Below are positions 46,262 through 57,592 of a stretch of 64,000 bases of DNA, piece by piece. Position 1 is the stretch's first letter, and every line of letters starts with the position of its first letter. The notes under the pieces are model-generated. The model had not been told where the DNA came from, ran no database searches, and saw only the letters and a list, made by a program, of their open reading frames with translations. This DNA comes from Lunularia cruciata. Taxonomy: Eukaryota > Streptophyta > Marchantiopsida > Lunulariales > Lunulariaceae. The position numbers were made by a program, and so were the translations under genes. The stretch covers positions 44,559,034 through 44,623,033 of the forward strand of contig OX419762.1 of the NCBI GenBank assembly GCA_948567375.1, written 5' to 3'.

Positions 46262-47862
46262 TGTGGTACCCAAATTTTTTTTTTTTTCTCAAATTTTGAA
46301 GAAGAAGTGTATAGAGAAGTCAAATTGCGCCTATATGGCCAAAGGCAAAGAAAAGTCCTTGGGATGAAACTCAAGGTAACATGACTTTGGGTCATAAGGT
46401 GATGTACTCGGAATTGCCTTGTCAGCATACAACTCAAAGTAAGGAGTCTTCGTCTTGGGGGTGCTCAACCCAAGGTGAGGACAATGTAACAACTTTCCTT
46501 CGGGGTGAGACATTCAAGAAGGGACCGTTAAAAAATGGCGGTCATATGCATGAAGGACACTTGACAATGACAGAAGGTGTGATTTCTTGGTAGAAACTCA
46601 AATTGAAGAAAGACAGAGAAGGCGCAAATCTATAAAAATTGGGCTAAAGACAAAGCAATGATAAGCAATTTTCCATCACCTTTAAGAAGATGTCTTGTAG
46701 GAGATTGTGGGAAGGGAAGTAGAGTCAAAGACACGCTAGTGCAAGAGGATATTGGAAGTAGAAGACAATATCACAATAAGATTAGACTTAGTGAAATTAG
46801 AGATAGATAAACTTTGGAAGGATGTAAGAGCAAAGCCCAAAGTAGATAACATAGGAGTGCAGATGTCTTTAGAGTTACCATCAGAGATGTTGGAGAAGAG
46901 TGGGTCGAGAGATGAAGGTTTAGAAGGGTTACCCACTAGTGAAATTGTAGATCATGAAAAAGAAATGTTAGAAGTAGTAGAGGAGTTAGGAGTTATGAAA
47001 CCCGAGGACAAAGTAGTGGTAAGTGAAGTTACTTTGGGATTGAAAGTCAAAGAAGAAGTAGACATCAGATTGGATTAGTAACAGATTTGAGATTTGAAGA
47101 GGCAGATATGAAAAGGTGCATTGTCATTTTGGAGTTGTTGTAGAACGGTATTTTTTGTTAATAATTATCGTTTGCTTCACTATTTAAAGGTGGCATTCGC
47201 AGTCATATGTTGTTCAATGCTCATAATTTTTGAGAATAGATAAAGCAAAGTGTTGTGAAGCAGTGCTTGTCACTTGAGCTTGATTCCAAGTATCAATTTT
47301 ATGTTTGTGTTCGTGAGTGTTGGGAGAAATTCATAGTGTAAGTCAGTGTGTTTGTTGGATGTTGGATCTTGTAGCCTTGATCTTCATTTTGTGTGTTTGA
47401 TCTTGAGTGAAGTGCAATTGGAGCAATGCCTTGACAGATCTGAGAGGAATTGTAGTGTTGGTAGTATTCTGCATTTGTGAGTGCAGCGCAAAGTTGATTT
47501 AAAGCAGTTCCAATCGAGGAAGTTGTGCCTTCAATGGAGAAAGGGGTGGAACACAATTTTGAGGCAAAGTCATTTTGCAGTGAAGTGCCATTTTTGAGAG
47601 AGCTTCAATCATTACAATCAAGATTGTTTGGAAAGATTTGATGGAATTGTGATTAAGTGTGACAAATTGTTGTGACAAGACTACGAGTCAGTGCTTGTTA
47701 CTCTCTTCTGGGTGTGGTTTCTACCTAAGAGATTAAAGACACAACCAAGAAGAACTAAATTGCTACTTTGCTTTGTATTTGGGCATTTCTGACTAGTATC
47801 TCTATGGGAACAAACTTTACTTACTTGATTACCGCAAAAGTGATATTTGCCGGGTTGTCATA
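46262..47862 (+). repeat. Giant Gypsy-3 LTR, copy C (3' LTR position, deleted inside)
   Basis: Starts TGTGGTACCC after the polypurine tract and ends GGGTTGTCATA (A for C in the usual TCACA read as TCATA). It is 1601 bp because of a deletion of about 2.1 kb at 46741. Its right end abuts copy D in the opposite direction. Confidence 0.85.
46658..47078 (+). pseudogene. LTR-encoded ORF, copy C
   Basis: Only the first about 28 codons (SNFPSPLRRCLVGDCGKGSR) and the last about 110 codons (LEVEDNITIRLDLVKLEIDK, LWKDVRAKPKV, EEVDIRLD) remain, joined by the deletion near 46741. Confidence 0.6.
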
Positions 47863-49037
47863 GGTATCGATTGCATCTCCTCTCCATCTTTACTTTGGCT
47901 GCTTGTGTCACCACTTAGCATTGTGAATTTGGGTTCTTCCTCCTTGTCCGAGTCTTCTGACTTGCACTCGGCCTCCCCTTCTGATTCTTTGCCCGATGAC
48001 ACAATTACCACCAATTCTTTCCTTGGGTTTACCTTTCAGATCTCCTGAGGTCTCATTGTTGCTACTTCTTATGCTTCTCCTCATTGACTCCTCTTCTTTG
48101 ATTTTGGAGTGCTCACTTTCAACTGCACACTTTGGCTTGTCTATGAATAGTACTCGTGGTTGCTTCTTATCTGCAAGATGTATTGCTGCTCTTCTGCATC
48201 AACATCTCTTCTCAAATTGGGGTGGAAGTGTGACACCATCTTATGTCTCTCCGCTGCATTCAACAAGTTAATTCCCAAGTAGAAATGGGCTGCAAATGGC
48301 ACAATGTAGTGTGGAGGCAACTTTTCTCGCAAGTTCCACAACATTTTTCTTGCATGCTAATGAAAGCACTTCACTCAATTGATTGGCTCTCCTGCAAATA
48401 TTTTGTGGAAGAACACCACTTGATGTTTCATCACATAAGTCGTTTGCTCCGGCTTCAAGATAGCCATCATTGCACTTATGATGCCTCTCCTCATATGGTC
48501 TTTACAGCTCTAAAATTTATACCTATCTTTGTGCATTTTAAAGAGAAGGCACCTCTCACTTCTTGGGTTTCTTCTGCTACTTCTCCCTTCCCTAAGAACA
48601 TGGCTCCCTGCTCATCACCCACCTCTCTTTTGAGTACTAACCTCCAATCCAACTCTGTCCATCAAGCTGGATTTCCACTCTTCACTTCTTCCTCGGGGCC
48701 ATCAAGACATTTACTCTCAATGATCTTAGTCATGAAACCTAGAAAGCTAATGTTATAGTTCCATGCTAGGAATGTGATCCAAAGCTTGCTCAAGACTTTG
48801 ATTTTGGCAATCACATCTAATCTCCGAATTGCATGATGTCTCATTGCAAATTCAGAGTTCTTCTTCCTACCTCCAATCTTACTCTCTTCCACTCTGGGTT
48901 GGTGGCTACTCTTCCTACTAATTCTTGGACTACTCTCCTGACTTCCTCTTGATACACCAGTGCATCTTTGACTAAACTTCCTTTCCCACGATCTCCCTAG
49001 GACAACTTCTTAATGGCAATGGAAAATTACTTGTCAA
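47863..49037 (-). pseudogene. LTR-encoded ORF, copy D (N-terminal part)
   Basis: The start codon aligns with TTG (49037-49035). The N-terminal domain (KKNSEFAMRHHAIRRLDVIA), PPHYIVPFAAHFYLGINLLN, FHPNLRRDVDAEEQQYILQI and an acidic run (KESEGEAECKSEDSDKEEEP) are present in interrupted frames. The coiled coil is absent. Confidence 0.6.
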
Positions 49038-49406
49038 TGCTTTGTCTCCAGCCCAAATCTTATAGTGGCGCGCTTCCTCCATCTTTCTTCACTTCAAATT
49101 TCTATAAAGAAATCACACCTCTTTCATGCTCTTATCACTGTCAATTTCCTCCCGCTCATAGGCCAGTTGTTTTTGTGCACGGTACCTTCTTGAATGTCCC
49201 ACCCCAAAGAAAATTTGTTACATTGTCCTTGCCTAGGGTTGAGCACTCTTGAGACAAAGTTTCCTTACTTTGGGTTGCAGGTTGACAAGGCAAATCCGAG
49301 TACTTTATCTTCTGACACGAAGTCACTTTACCTCGGGTTACAACCCAAAGACACCATTCTTTGTCTTCTTCAAAAATAAGAAATAAAAAAAAATGTGGGT
49401 ACCACA
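47863..49406 (-). repeat. Giant Gypsy-3 LTR, copy D, 5' portion, minus strand
   Basis: On the minus strand it starts TGTGGTACCCACATTTTT at 49406 and proceeds colinearly with the other LTRs into the acidic segment of the ORF, where it is replaced at 47863 by the end of copy C. Confidence 0.8.
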
Positions 49407-49479
49407 GTTGGTCTTGAAGAGGGTCTTAAGATCTGAGGGTCCAAGGAAGTGGGTCCAAAAGCAAGTCCACAGTAAAGCA

Positions 49480-50311
49480 ATGGCAGGGATGATATCCATA
49501 TCAAATGCTAAATTTGCAATGGAGAAGTTTGATGGGAAAAACAATTTTGGACTTTGGCAACTGAAGATGAAGGACCTTCTTGTCCAGCAAGGACTGCATA
49601 GAGCACTAAAGAAGAAAAAGGAGGACAAAAGTGATGAGGATGGGGAAGATGAAGATGCAACTCTCAAAGATATTAGCACTATTAGGTTGAACCTTGCTGA
49701 TGAAGTGCTATACAATGTTATGAATGAGGAATTTGCACCAAAACTATGGGCCAAACTAGAAAATCTTTATATGACCAAGTCTTTGACAAGTAGACTATTT
49801 CTTAAATAGAAATTGTATATGTTGTGGATGAAGGAAGGCTAGAATATTATGGAACACCTCAATGCTTTCAACAAAATCATTTGTGAGTTGATGAGCATAG
49901 AGGTTAAGTGAGAAGAGGAAGATAAGGCATTGTTGTTATTGACTTCACTTTCTCCATTATATGAGCATCTGGTCACAAGTCTTCTATATGGGAAGGACAA
50001 TATAAACTGTGAGGAGGTCACTTCAACATTATTGTCCAATGAGATGTGAAAAAGACCCAACCAAGAAAAGACAAATTCAAAGGCTCTATTTATCAGAGGA
50101 AGAACAAGAGAGAGGTCATATCAGGAGTAAATCACAATCCAAGTCTAATACCAGAGGTTTCAAAGGAAAGTGTTGGATTTGTGTGAAGGTTGGACATTTC
50201 AAGAAGGATTGTAACAACAAGAGGGTTGAGTCCAACAAGGATAAAGGTCAACTTTCAGATCAAGCAAGCATTGCTGAGTCATCTGGATTTGTGGATGATG
50301 TTCTATGTGTT
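49480..50311 (+). pseudogene. Copia-2 gag with CCHC zinc knuckle
   Basis: ISNAKFAMEKFDGKNNFGLW and QLKMKDLLVQQGLHRAL (the DUF4219/UBN2 type copia gag start), LADEVLYNVMNEEFAPKLWA and LENLYMTKSLTSRLFLK, then stops at 49807 and later. The knuckle CWICVKVGHFKKDC (50171-50212) is intact. LTR E interrupts shortly after. Confidence 0.85.
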
Positions 50312-50719
50312 TGTGGTGCCCACATTTTTTTTTTTTCAAAATAAAGAAGAAGTGTATAGAGAAGTCGGATTGCGCCTGTATGGCCAAAGAAGGTGATGAA
50401 AAGAGTCTTCGGGATGAAACCCAAAGTAAAGTGACTTCAGGTCATAAGGCAAAGTACTTGGAAATGCCTTGTCAGCATACAACCTAAAGTAAAGTGTCTT
50501 CGTATCGGAGGGAGCTCAACCCGAGGCAAAGACAGTCTAACAACCTTTCGTCGGGGTGAGAAATTCAAGAAGGGACCGTTCAAAAACCGGTGGCCCATAC
50601 GCACAAAGGTTGATTGACAGTGACGGGTGCATGCAAGAGGTGTGATTTCTCCATAGAAACTCAAAGTGAAGAAAGACAAAGAAGCGCAACTCTATAAAAA
50701 TTGAACTCGCAATGACAAA

Positions 50720-52684
50720 ATGTCGAGTAATTTTCCTTTGCCGTTGAGAAGTTGTCTTGCAGGTGATCGTGGGAAGGGAAATAGAGTTGGAATCATGTTA
50801 GTGCGTAAGGGAGAAGGTTGCGAGAGTGAAATCAAGAGACAATGAGAAGGCAGAAGAGATGGGAGGAGGAAAGAAGAACTCTGAATTCGCAGTGAGAAAT
50901 CATGCAATTTGGAGGTTAGATGTGATTGCGAGGATCAAAGTCTTGAGCCAACTTCCAATCACTTTCTTGGCATGGAACTGGAATGTGAGCTTTCCAAGTT
51001 TCATGACAAAAATCATCAAGAGCAAGTGTCTTGATGGACCCAAGGAAGAAGGGAAGAGATTAAATCCGGCTTGCTGGACAGAGTTGGATTGGAGACTCGT
51101 ACTCGGGAAGGAAGTAGGCTTGGAGTAGGGTGCCATGTTCTTGGGGAAGGGAGAGATAGCTCAAGAAACCCAAGAAGTGAGAGATGCATTCTCGTCAAAG
51201 CGGACGAAGAATAGGTACAAAGTTGAGAGCTACAAAGACCCTGTGAAGAGAGGAACTGTGAGTGTACTGATAGCCATCCTGAAGCCGGNNNNNNNNNNNN
51301 NNNNNNNNNNNNNNNNNNNNNNNNNNNNNNNNNNNNNNNNNNNNNNNNNNNNNNNNNNNNNNNNNNNNNNNNNNNNNNNNNNNNNNNNNNNNNNNNNNNN
51401 NNNNNNNNNNNNNNNNNNNNNNNNNNNNNNNNNNNNNNNNNNNNNNNNNNNNNNNNNNNNNNNNNNNNNNNNNNNNNNNNNNNNNNNNAAGGCGAGTATC
51501 GGGCAAACAAGAAGGGAGAAGAGAGATCACTCCGTAGGTTGAAATAGTTGCCAGTGATGGAGTGTAGTACCTGCGGGAGATCGTGTGCCCATTGCTGGTG
51601 AAGTTGGAGCACAAGAAGAAGGAAATGTAGTCTACATGTCCGGAGGTGAAGACTATTTTGTAGGTATTATCGAGAGTAGAAGAAGAGAACTTGGGGTTGA
51701 AGAAGAGTATAACCCAAGGTGAGGAGGAAAGAGAAGTGCTACAAGCGGAGGCAATGGTGAGAAGTCAAGTAATTGAAGACTTGAAGAGAGAAGTAAATTA
51801 TCAAGAGGATCTTGTGAAGAAGAGTGACATAGCAAGGGAGAGACAAGTAGCTGAGTATGAGATCTTGAAGCAGCAGTTTCCTGATTCAAAAGTAGAGGTA
51901 ATCCATGCTATGGCGAGAGTAGCTGCAAAGGATCAGGAGCTTGATAGGGTGATGGAGAGTGTCAAGGAGAAGAAGCAACTTTGGCAACGAGAGTTGGCAG
52001 CATGATATAGAGAAGAAGACCGATTACGAGAATTACTTTGTAATCAAGAGGAGAGAGTTGTCCAAAAGGAGAAGGAGAAAGAGTCGGTGAAAGCCGAGTT
52101 CGAGGCGGAGTTGGCGATGTACTGAGAGGATTGGCTTGCAGATCAGGAACGTGAGAGAAAGACAAGATTGGAGCCATTGAAGGAGATGGTCCTCCAAATG
52201 AATGCAATGTTAAGTACAAAGGCCAACATTCGGATTGAGGAGACGAGGTTGCACCAATTGAAGTTGTTGGTGCAGGAGATGAGGCAAAGACAAGCAAAGG
52301 ATACAAATATGAATGCCTTGTTAATTAGTCTCAGAACTCATGTAGACAAAAAGATTTTAGAGGTAGAGGATAACATTTCAATTAGATTAGACTTAGTGAA
52401 AATAGAGATAGAAAAGCTTTGGAAAGATGTTAGAGCAAAACCCTGAGTAGATAACATAGGGGTACAAATGTCTTTGGAGTTACCATTGGAGACATTAGAG
52501 AAGATGAAGAGATGAAGAGTTAGATAGATTACCCACTAGTGCAATTTCAGATCAGGAAAGAGAATTATTGGATCTGGTAGAAGAAGAAGAAGATACAAGA
52601 CCCGAGGAAAAAGTGATAGGAAGTAAATTTACTTCGGGTTTGGGTTTGAAAGCCAAGGAAGAAGTAGACATCAGATTGGAGTAG
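50720..52684 (+). pseudogene. LTR-encoded ORF, copy E
   Basis: The ATG at 50720 follows a TATAAAAA box (50693-50700) and opens SSNFPLPLRSCLAGDRGKGN. A frameshift near 50815 leads to 50826-51128 (NHAIWRLDVIARIKVLSQLP, CWTELDWRLVLGKEVG), a stop at 51128 and a further open stretch into the gap. After the gap comes the coiled coil (51691-52446: KKSDIARERQVAEYEILKQQ, HQLKLLVQEMRQRQAKDTNM), with stops at 52005, 52123 and 52446. Confidence 0.65.
51289..51488. other. Assembly gap (200 N)
   Basis: An exact run of 200 N, the conventional size for a gap of unknown length. It falls in the middle of LTR E. Confidence 0.99.
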
Positions 52685-53485
52685 TAATAGTTTTGAGATT
52701 TGAAGAGGCAGATATGAAGAGGTGCATTGTCATTTTGGATCTGCAGGTTAGAAGAGTTGTTGTAGAACAATATATTTGTTAGAATTGTCGATTGATTCAC
52801 TACTTAAGAGTGGCATTTGCAGAGAAATGTTGTTCAATGCTCATTATTTCTGAGAATAGATAAAGCAAAGTGCTGTGAAGTAGTGCTCGTCGCTTGCGCT
52901 TGATTTCGAGTATCAACTTTGTGTCTATGTTTGTGAGTGTTTGGAGAAATTCAAAGTGTAAGTCAATGTGCTTGTTGGATGTTGGATTCCACAGCCTTGA
53001 TCTTCATTTTGTGTGTTTGATCCTGAGTGAAGTGCAATCAAAGCAATGCCTTGACAGATCTAAGGGGAATTGTAGTGTTGGTAGCATTCTGCATTTGTGT
53101 GAGTGTAGTGCAAAGTTGATGTGAAGCAATTTTGATCGAGAAAGTTATGCCTTCAGTGGAGGGGTGGAACACAATTCTGAGGCAAAGTCATTTTGCAATG
53201 AAGTGCCATTTTTGGGAGAGCTTGAATCATCACAATCAAGATTATTTGAAAAGATTTGATAGAGTTGTGATTAAGGAGTGTGAATTTGTGACAAGACTGC
53301 AAATCAATGCTTGTTACTCTCTTCTGGGTGTGGTTTCTACCTGAGAGATTAAAGACTCAACCAAGAAGAACTACAATTGTTACTTTGACTTTGTATTTGA
53401 CCAATTCTAACTCGTATCTCTACAGGAACGAACTTTACTTACCCAATTACCGCAAAAGTGATATTTGCCGGGTTGTCACAGTGTT

Positions 53486-53809
53486 ACCTAAGACAAAGAT
53501 CAATTTGAGGAGTCATGGATATTGGACTCAGGTTGCTCTTACCATATATGTCCAAATAAGGAGTGGTTTCATGAGTACAAATCATTTAATAGAGGATATA
53601 TAATAATGGGAAACAACATGGCTTGTAAAGCTATTGGCATTAAGATGTTTGATGGTATTGTGAGGACTTCTGCTGATATGAGGCATGTTCTTGAGTTAAA
53701 GAAGAATCTGATATCACAAGGCACTTTGGACTCAAATGGTTGGAGGTGCGGAGCAGAAAATGGAACACTCAAGGTATCAAAAGGAGCATTGGTTGTAATG
53801 AAGGGCAAG
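53486..53809 (+). pseudogene. Copia-2 aspartic protease region
   Basis: WILDSGCSYHICPNKEWFHE carries the copia protease active site LDSG, followed by YIIMGNNMACKAIGIKMFDG, VRTSADMRHVLELKKNLISQ and NGTLKVSKGALVVMKG. It is open from 53522 until LTR F begins at 53810. Confidence 0.85.
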
Positions 53810-54605
53810 TGTGACAACCCGGCAAATATCACTTTTGTGGTAATTGGGTAAGTAAAGTTTGTTCCCGCAAAGATACGAGTAAAAAATGTCCAAATACAAA
53901 GTCAAACAGTAACAATGTAGTTCTTCTTGAGTTCTTATTTAGTCTCTCAGGTAGAAACCACACCCAGAAGAGAGTAAAAAGCACTGATTTGTAGTCTTGT
54001 CACAAATTAACACTTCTCAATCACAACTCCATCAAATCTTTCCAAACAATCTTGATTGTGATGATTCAAGCTCTCCCAAAAATGGCACTTCACTGCAAAA
54101 CGACTTCACCTCAGAATTGTGTTCCATCCCTCCACTGAAGGCACAACTTCCTTGATAAAAAATTGCTTCACATCAACTTTGCACTATACTCATAAATGCA
54201 AAATACTACCAACACTACAATTCCTCTCAGATCTGTCAAGGCATTGCTCTGATTGCAGTTCACTTAGGATCAAACACACAGAATGAAGATCAAGGCCGTG
54301 GAATCCACCATCCAACAAGCACACTGACTTGCACTTTGAATTTCTCCAAACACTCACAAACACAATTGCAAAGTTGATACTCGGAATCAAGCTCAAGTGA
54401 CGAGCACTTCTTCACAGCACTTCACTTTATCTATTCTCAGAAATTATGAGCACTAAACAACAATTTCTTGTGAATGCCACTCTTAAATAGTGAAGCAATG
54501 GACAGTTCTAACAACTTTACCGTTCTACAACAACTCTTCTAACTTGCAGATCCAAAATGACAATGTACCTCTTCATATCTGCCTCTTCAAATCCCACATT
54601 TGTTA

Positions 54606-57174
54606 CTACTCTGATCCAATGTCTACTTCTTCTTCGCCTTTCAAACCCAAACCCGAAGTAATCTTACTTCCTACTATTTTATCCTCGGGTTTCAGATCTT
54701 CTACTTCTTCTACCACATCCAGCAATTCTCTTTCTTGATCTGAAATTTCACTAGTGGCCAATCTATCTAACTCCTTATCTCCCGACCCACTCTTCTCTAA
54801 TGTCTTTGATAGTAACTCCAAAGACATTTGGATCCCTATGTTATCTACTTCAGGTTTTGCTCTAACATCTTTTTGAAGTTTTTCTAGCTCTATTTTCACT
54901 AAGTCTAGTCTAATTGTTATCCTCTACCTCTAAAACCTTTCTGTCTACACGAGTTCTTAATTTGATCAACAAGGCATTCATCTTGGTGTCTTTTGCTTGT
55001 CTTTGCCTCGTCTCCTGCACCAACAACTTCAACTCATGCAGTCGTGCTTCTTCAATTCAAACGCTGGCTTCTGTACTTAACATCGCGTTCACCCTGAGGA
55101 CTATCTCCTTCAATGGCTCCAATCTTGTCTTCCTTTCTCATTCCCGATCTGCAAGCCATTCCTCTCGGTACATCTCCAACTCTGCTTCGAACTCGGCTTT
55201 CACCGTCTCCTTCTCCTTCTCCTTCTGTACAACTTTCTCTTCCTGATTACAAAGTAACTCTTGTAATCTCTCTTCTTCTCTATACCGCACAGCCAACTCT
55301 CTTTGCCAGAGTTGCTTCTTCTCTTCCATACTCTCCATCACTCTATCGAACTCTTGATCCTTTGCTGCTACCCTCGCCATAGCATGGATAAGTTCTACTC
55401 TTGAATCAACAAATTGCTGCTTCAAGATTTTGTGTTCCGCTACCTATCTCCTTCTTGCTATGTCACTCTTCCTTGCAAGATCCTCTCGATAGCTCACTTC
55501 CCTCTTCAGGTCTTCAATTACCTGACTTCTCTTTACTGCCTCCGCTCGCAATACTTCTCTTTCCTCCTCACCTCGGGTTAGACTCTTCTTCAACTCCGAG
55601 TTCTCTTCTTCTAATCTTGATAAGATCTGCAAAATAGTCATCACCTCTGGACAAGTCGACTGCATCTCCTTCTTCTTGTGCTCCAACTTCATCAGCAATG
55701 GACACACAATTTCCTGCAGGTACTCCACTCTATTTCTCGCACCTACATCTTCCTGTAGAGAAATCTCCTTCCTTACCTCTTCTTCACCCGATACTCGCCT
55801 TCTTCTCTGGAGTCTTCGTATCAGGATGGACACCTCACTTCATGAGCTTTCTCCTACCTCTTCCTTCATTCTACTCGGCCCCTCTTCACACTTTGCCTTA
55901 TGTCTCGAGCGAACCCCTCGCTGCACTGTGATCTTCCTTTCCTCGGACACCGGGACTTCATCTTCCAACGGCGAGTTGTCTTTGGCCTCCAACTCGGCTT
56001 GCACTTCTTCTTCTTCTTTGTTAGCTGTTGGTACCGATGTCATCTCTCCTCCTTCTTCACTATCACTACTCGTATCTCCACTCTGCAATGTCAGCTCAGG
56101 TTCCTCCTCATGTTCCGAGTCTTCCATCTTCAGCTCGGCCTCGCCTTCTGAGTCTTCATCTTCAGACTCAATCACCACCATACTTTGCCTTGGATTACTT
56201 CTCTGCATCTTCCGAGGTTTCTTGCTGTCTTCGGCTTCTCCTTGCCAACTCCTCTTCTTCATCCGGGTACTCACTACGACCTTCACGTTCTTCCCTGTCT
56301 TCGCATAGTGGTTGTCCGTGCTCCGGATTTGGAGAATGTACTGCTGCTTCTTGACGTCGACCTCCTTTCGCACATCAGGATGGAAGTGTGACACTATCCG
56401 AGTCCGCTCCGCCGAGTTTAGCAAATTGAGCCCAAGGTAGAAGTGTGCTGCAAACAACACAATGTAGTGTGGAGGCGACTTATCCCGCAAATTCCACACC
56501 ATCTGCCTCGTTCCCTCGTGAAAACACCTTGCCCAATTTATAGGTTCTCTTGCAAACAACTTATGGAAGAACACTGCTTGGTGTTTCATCACATAAGTCG
56601 TTCTCTCCGGCTTCAAGATTGCCATGAGAGCACTCATGATCCCTCTCTTCACTGGATCCTTGTAACTCTCAACTTTGTCTCCATTCTTTGTTCTTTTCAA
56701 CGAGAAGACATCTCTCACCTCTTGCGTCTCCTGAGCTATCTCTCCTTTCCCCAAGAACGTGGCTCCCTGCTTAGAGCCTGCCTCCTTCCCGAGTATGAGT
56801 CTCCAATCCAACTTTGTCCAGCAAGCCGGATTTCCTCTCTTCCTTTCTTCCTTGGGTCCATCAAGACACTTACTCTTGATGATTTCTGTCATGAATCCTA
56901 GAAAACTCACGTTCTAGTTCCATGCCAGAAATGTGATCTGAAGTCGGCTCAAGACTTCGATCCTCGCTATCACATCTAATCTCTGAATCGCATGATTTCT
57001 CATTGCAAATTCAGAGTTCTTCTTCCCTCCTCCCATCTCTTCTACTTTCTCACTTTCTCTCGATTTCACTCTCGTGACTTCTCCTTTGCGCACTAACACG
57101 AGGCCAACTCTATTTCCCTTTCCCCGATCACCTACAAGACGACCCCTCAATGGCAAAGGAAAATTACTTGACAT
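54606..57174 (-). pseudogene. LTR-encoded ORF, copy F (best preserved), ~856 codons
   Basis: ATG 57174-57172. Regions by approximate codon: 1-50 basic leader (SSNFPLPLRGRLVGDRGKGN); 50-300 conserved, probably globular domain (NHAIQRLDVIARIEVLSRLQ, CWTKLDWRLILGKEAG, GATFLGKGEIAQETQEVRDV, KHQAVFFHKLFAREPINWAR, PPHYIVLFAAHFYLGLNLLN, FHPDVRKEVDVKKQQYILQI); 300-440 acidic (EDEDSEGEAELKMEDSEHEE); 440-800 charged coiled coil (ERLQELLCNQEEKVVQKEKE, LHELKLLVQETRQRQAKDT); end EEEVDIGSE. It is broken by TAG at 56916-56914 (Trp in sister copies), stops near 55840, 55444 and 55138, and a 5-base deletion near 54920; two long pieces stay open (56910-55840, 55833-55444). I recognise no family. A faint resemblance to plant retrotransposon-associated 'putative plant transposon protein' domains is possible but unproven. 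Confidence 0.7.
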
Positions 57175-57193
57175 TTTGTCATTGCAGTTTGGA

Positions 57194-57201
57194 TTTTTAT
57201 A
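57194..57201 (-). promoter_or_regulatory. TATA-like box just upstream of the LTR ORF (copy F)
   Basis: TATAAAAA, 20 bases before the ORF's first ATG. The same box occupies the same place in C, E (50693-50700) and G (58655-58662), and decayed forms in A and B. The spacing is short: a start site 25-35 bases downstream would fall at or after that ATG, so translation from this promoter might begin at a later Met. Confidence 0.45.
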
Positions 57202-57592
57202 GAGTTGCGCTTCTTCGTCTTCCATCACTTCGAGTTCCTACCGAGAAATCACACCTCCAACATGCACCTGTCACTGTCAATCAACCTTTGCGCGTATGAG
57301 CCGTAAGGCTTCAAATGGCCCCTTCTTGAATTTCTCACCCCGACGAAAGGTTGTTAGACTGTCTTTGCCTCGGGTTGAGCTCCCCCCGATCCAAAGACAA
57401 TTTACTTCGGGTTGTATGCTGACAGGGCATTTCCAAATACTTTGCCTTATGACCCAAAGTCACTTTACTTCGGGTTTCATCCCGACGACTCTTTTCTTCG
57501 CCTTCTTTGGCCATACAGGCGCAATCCGACTTCTCTATACACTTCTTCTCCTTTATTCTAAAAAAAATTAAAAATGTGGGCACCACAGCAAG

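Larger units (their letters stand above)
50312..53480 (+). repeat. Gypsy-3 solo LTR, copy E (contains the assembly gap)
   Basis: Starts TGTGGTGCCCACATTTTT, ends GCCGGGTTGTCACA, with a perfect target duplication GTGTT (50307-50311 and 53481-53485). Aligning the gap edges with copy F (56606 and 55803) indicates about 804 missing bases rather than 200, which would make E about 3773 bp, in line with B, F and G. Confidence 0.9.
53810..57587 (-). repeat. Gypsy-3 solo LTR, copy F, minus strand, 3778 bp
   Basis: On the minus strand it starts TGTGGTGCCCACATTTTT (57587) and ends GCCGGGTTGTCACA (53810), with a perfect target duplication GCAAG (53805-53809 and 57588-57592). U3 holds the ORF. A second TATA-like TATTTAAG (57 family position, minus 54489-54482) lies about 675 bases before the 3' end and probably marks the LTR's main promoter. 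Confidence 0.9.

Noticed and set aside
48243-48758. 171-codon open frame on the plus strand
   Set aside because: Antisense shadow of LTR ORF copy D, whose sense reading is conserved in six other copies.
55676-56308. 210-codon open frame on the plus strand
   Set aside because: It is antisense to the LTR ORF of copy F; serine/leucine-rich text mirrors the acidic and lysine-rich codons of the real strand. The same shadows occur at 36423-36953 and 42259-42774.
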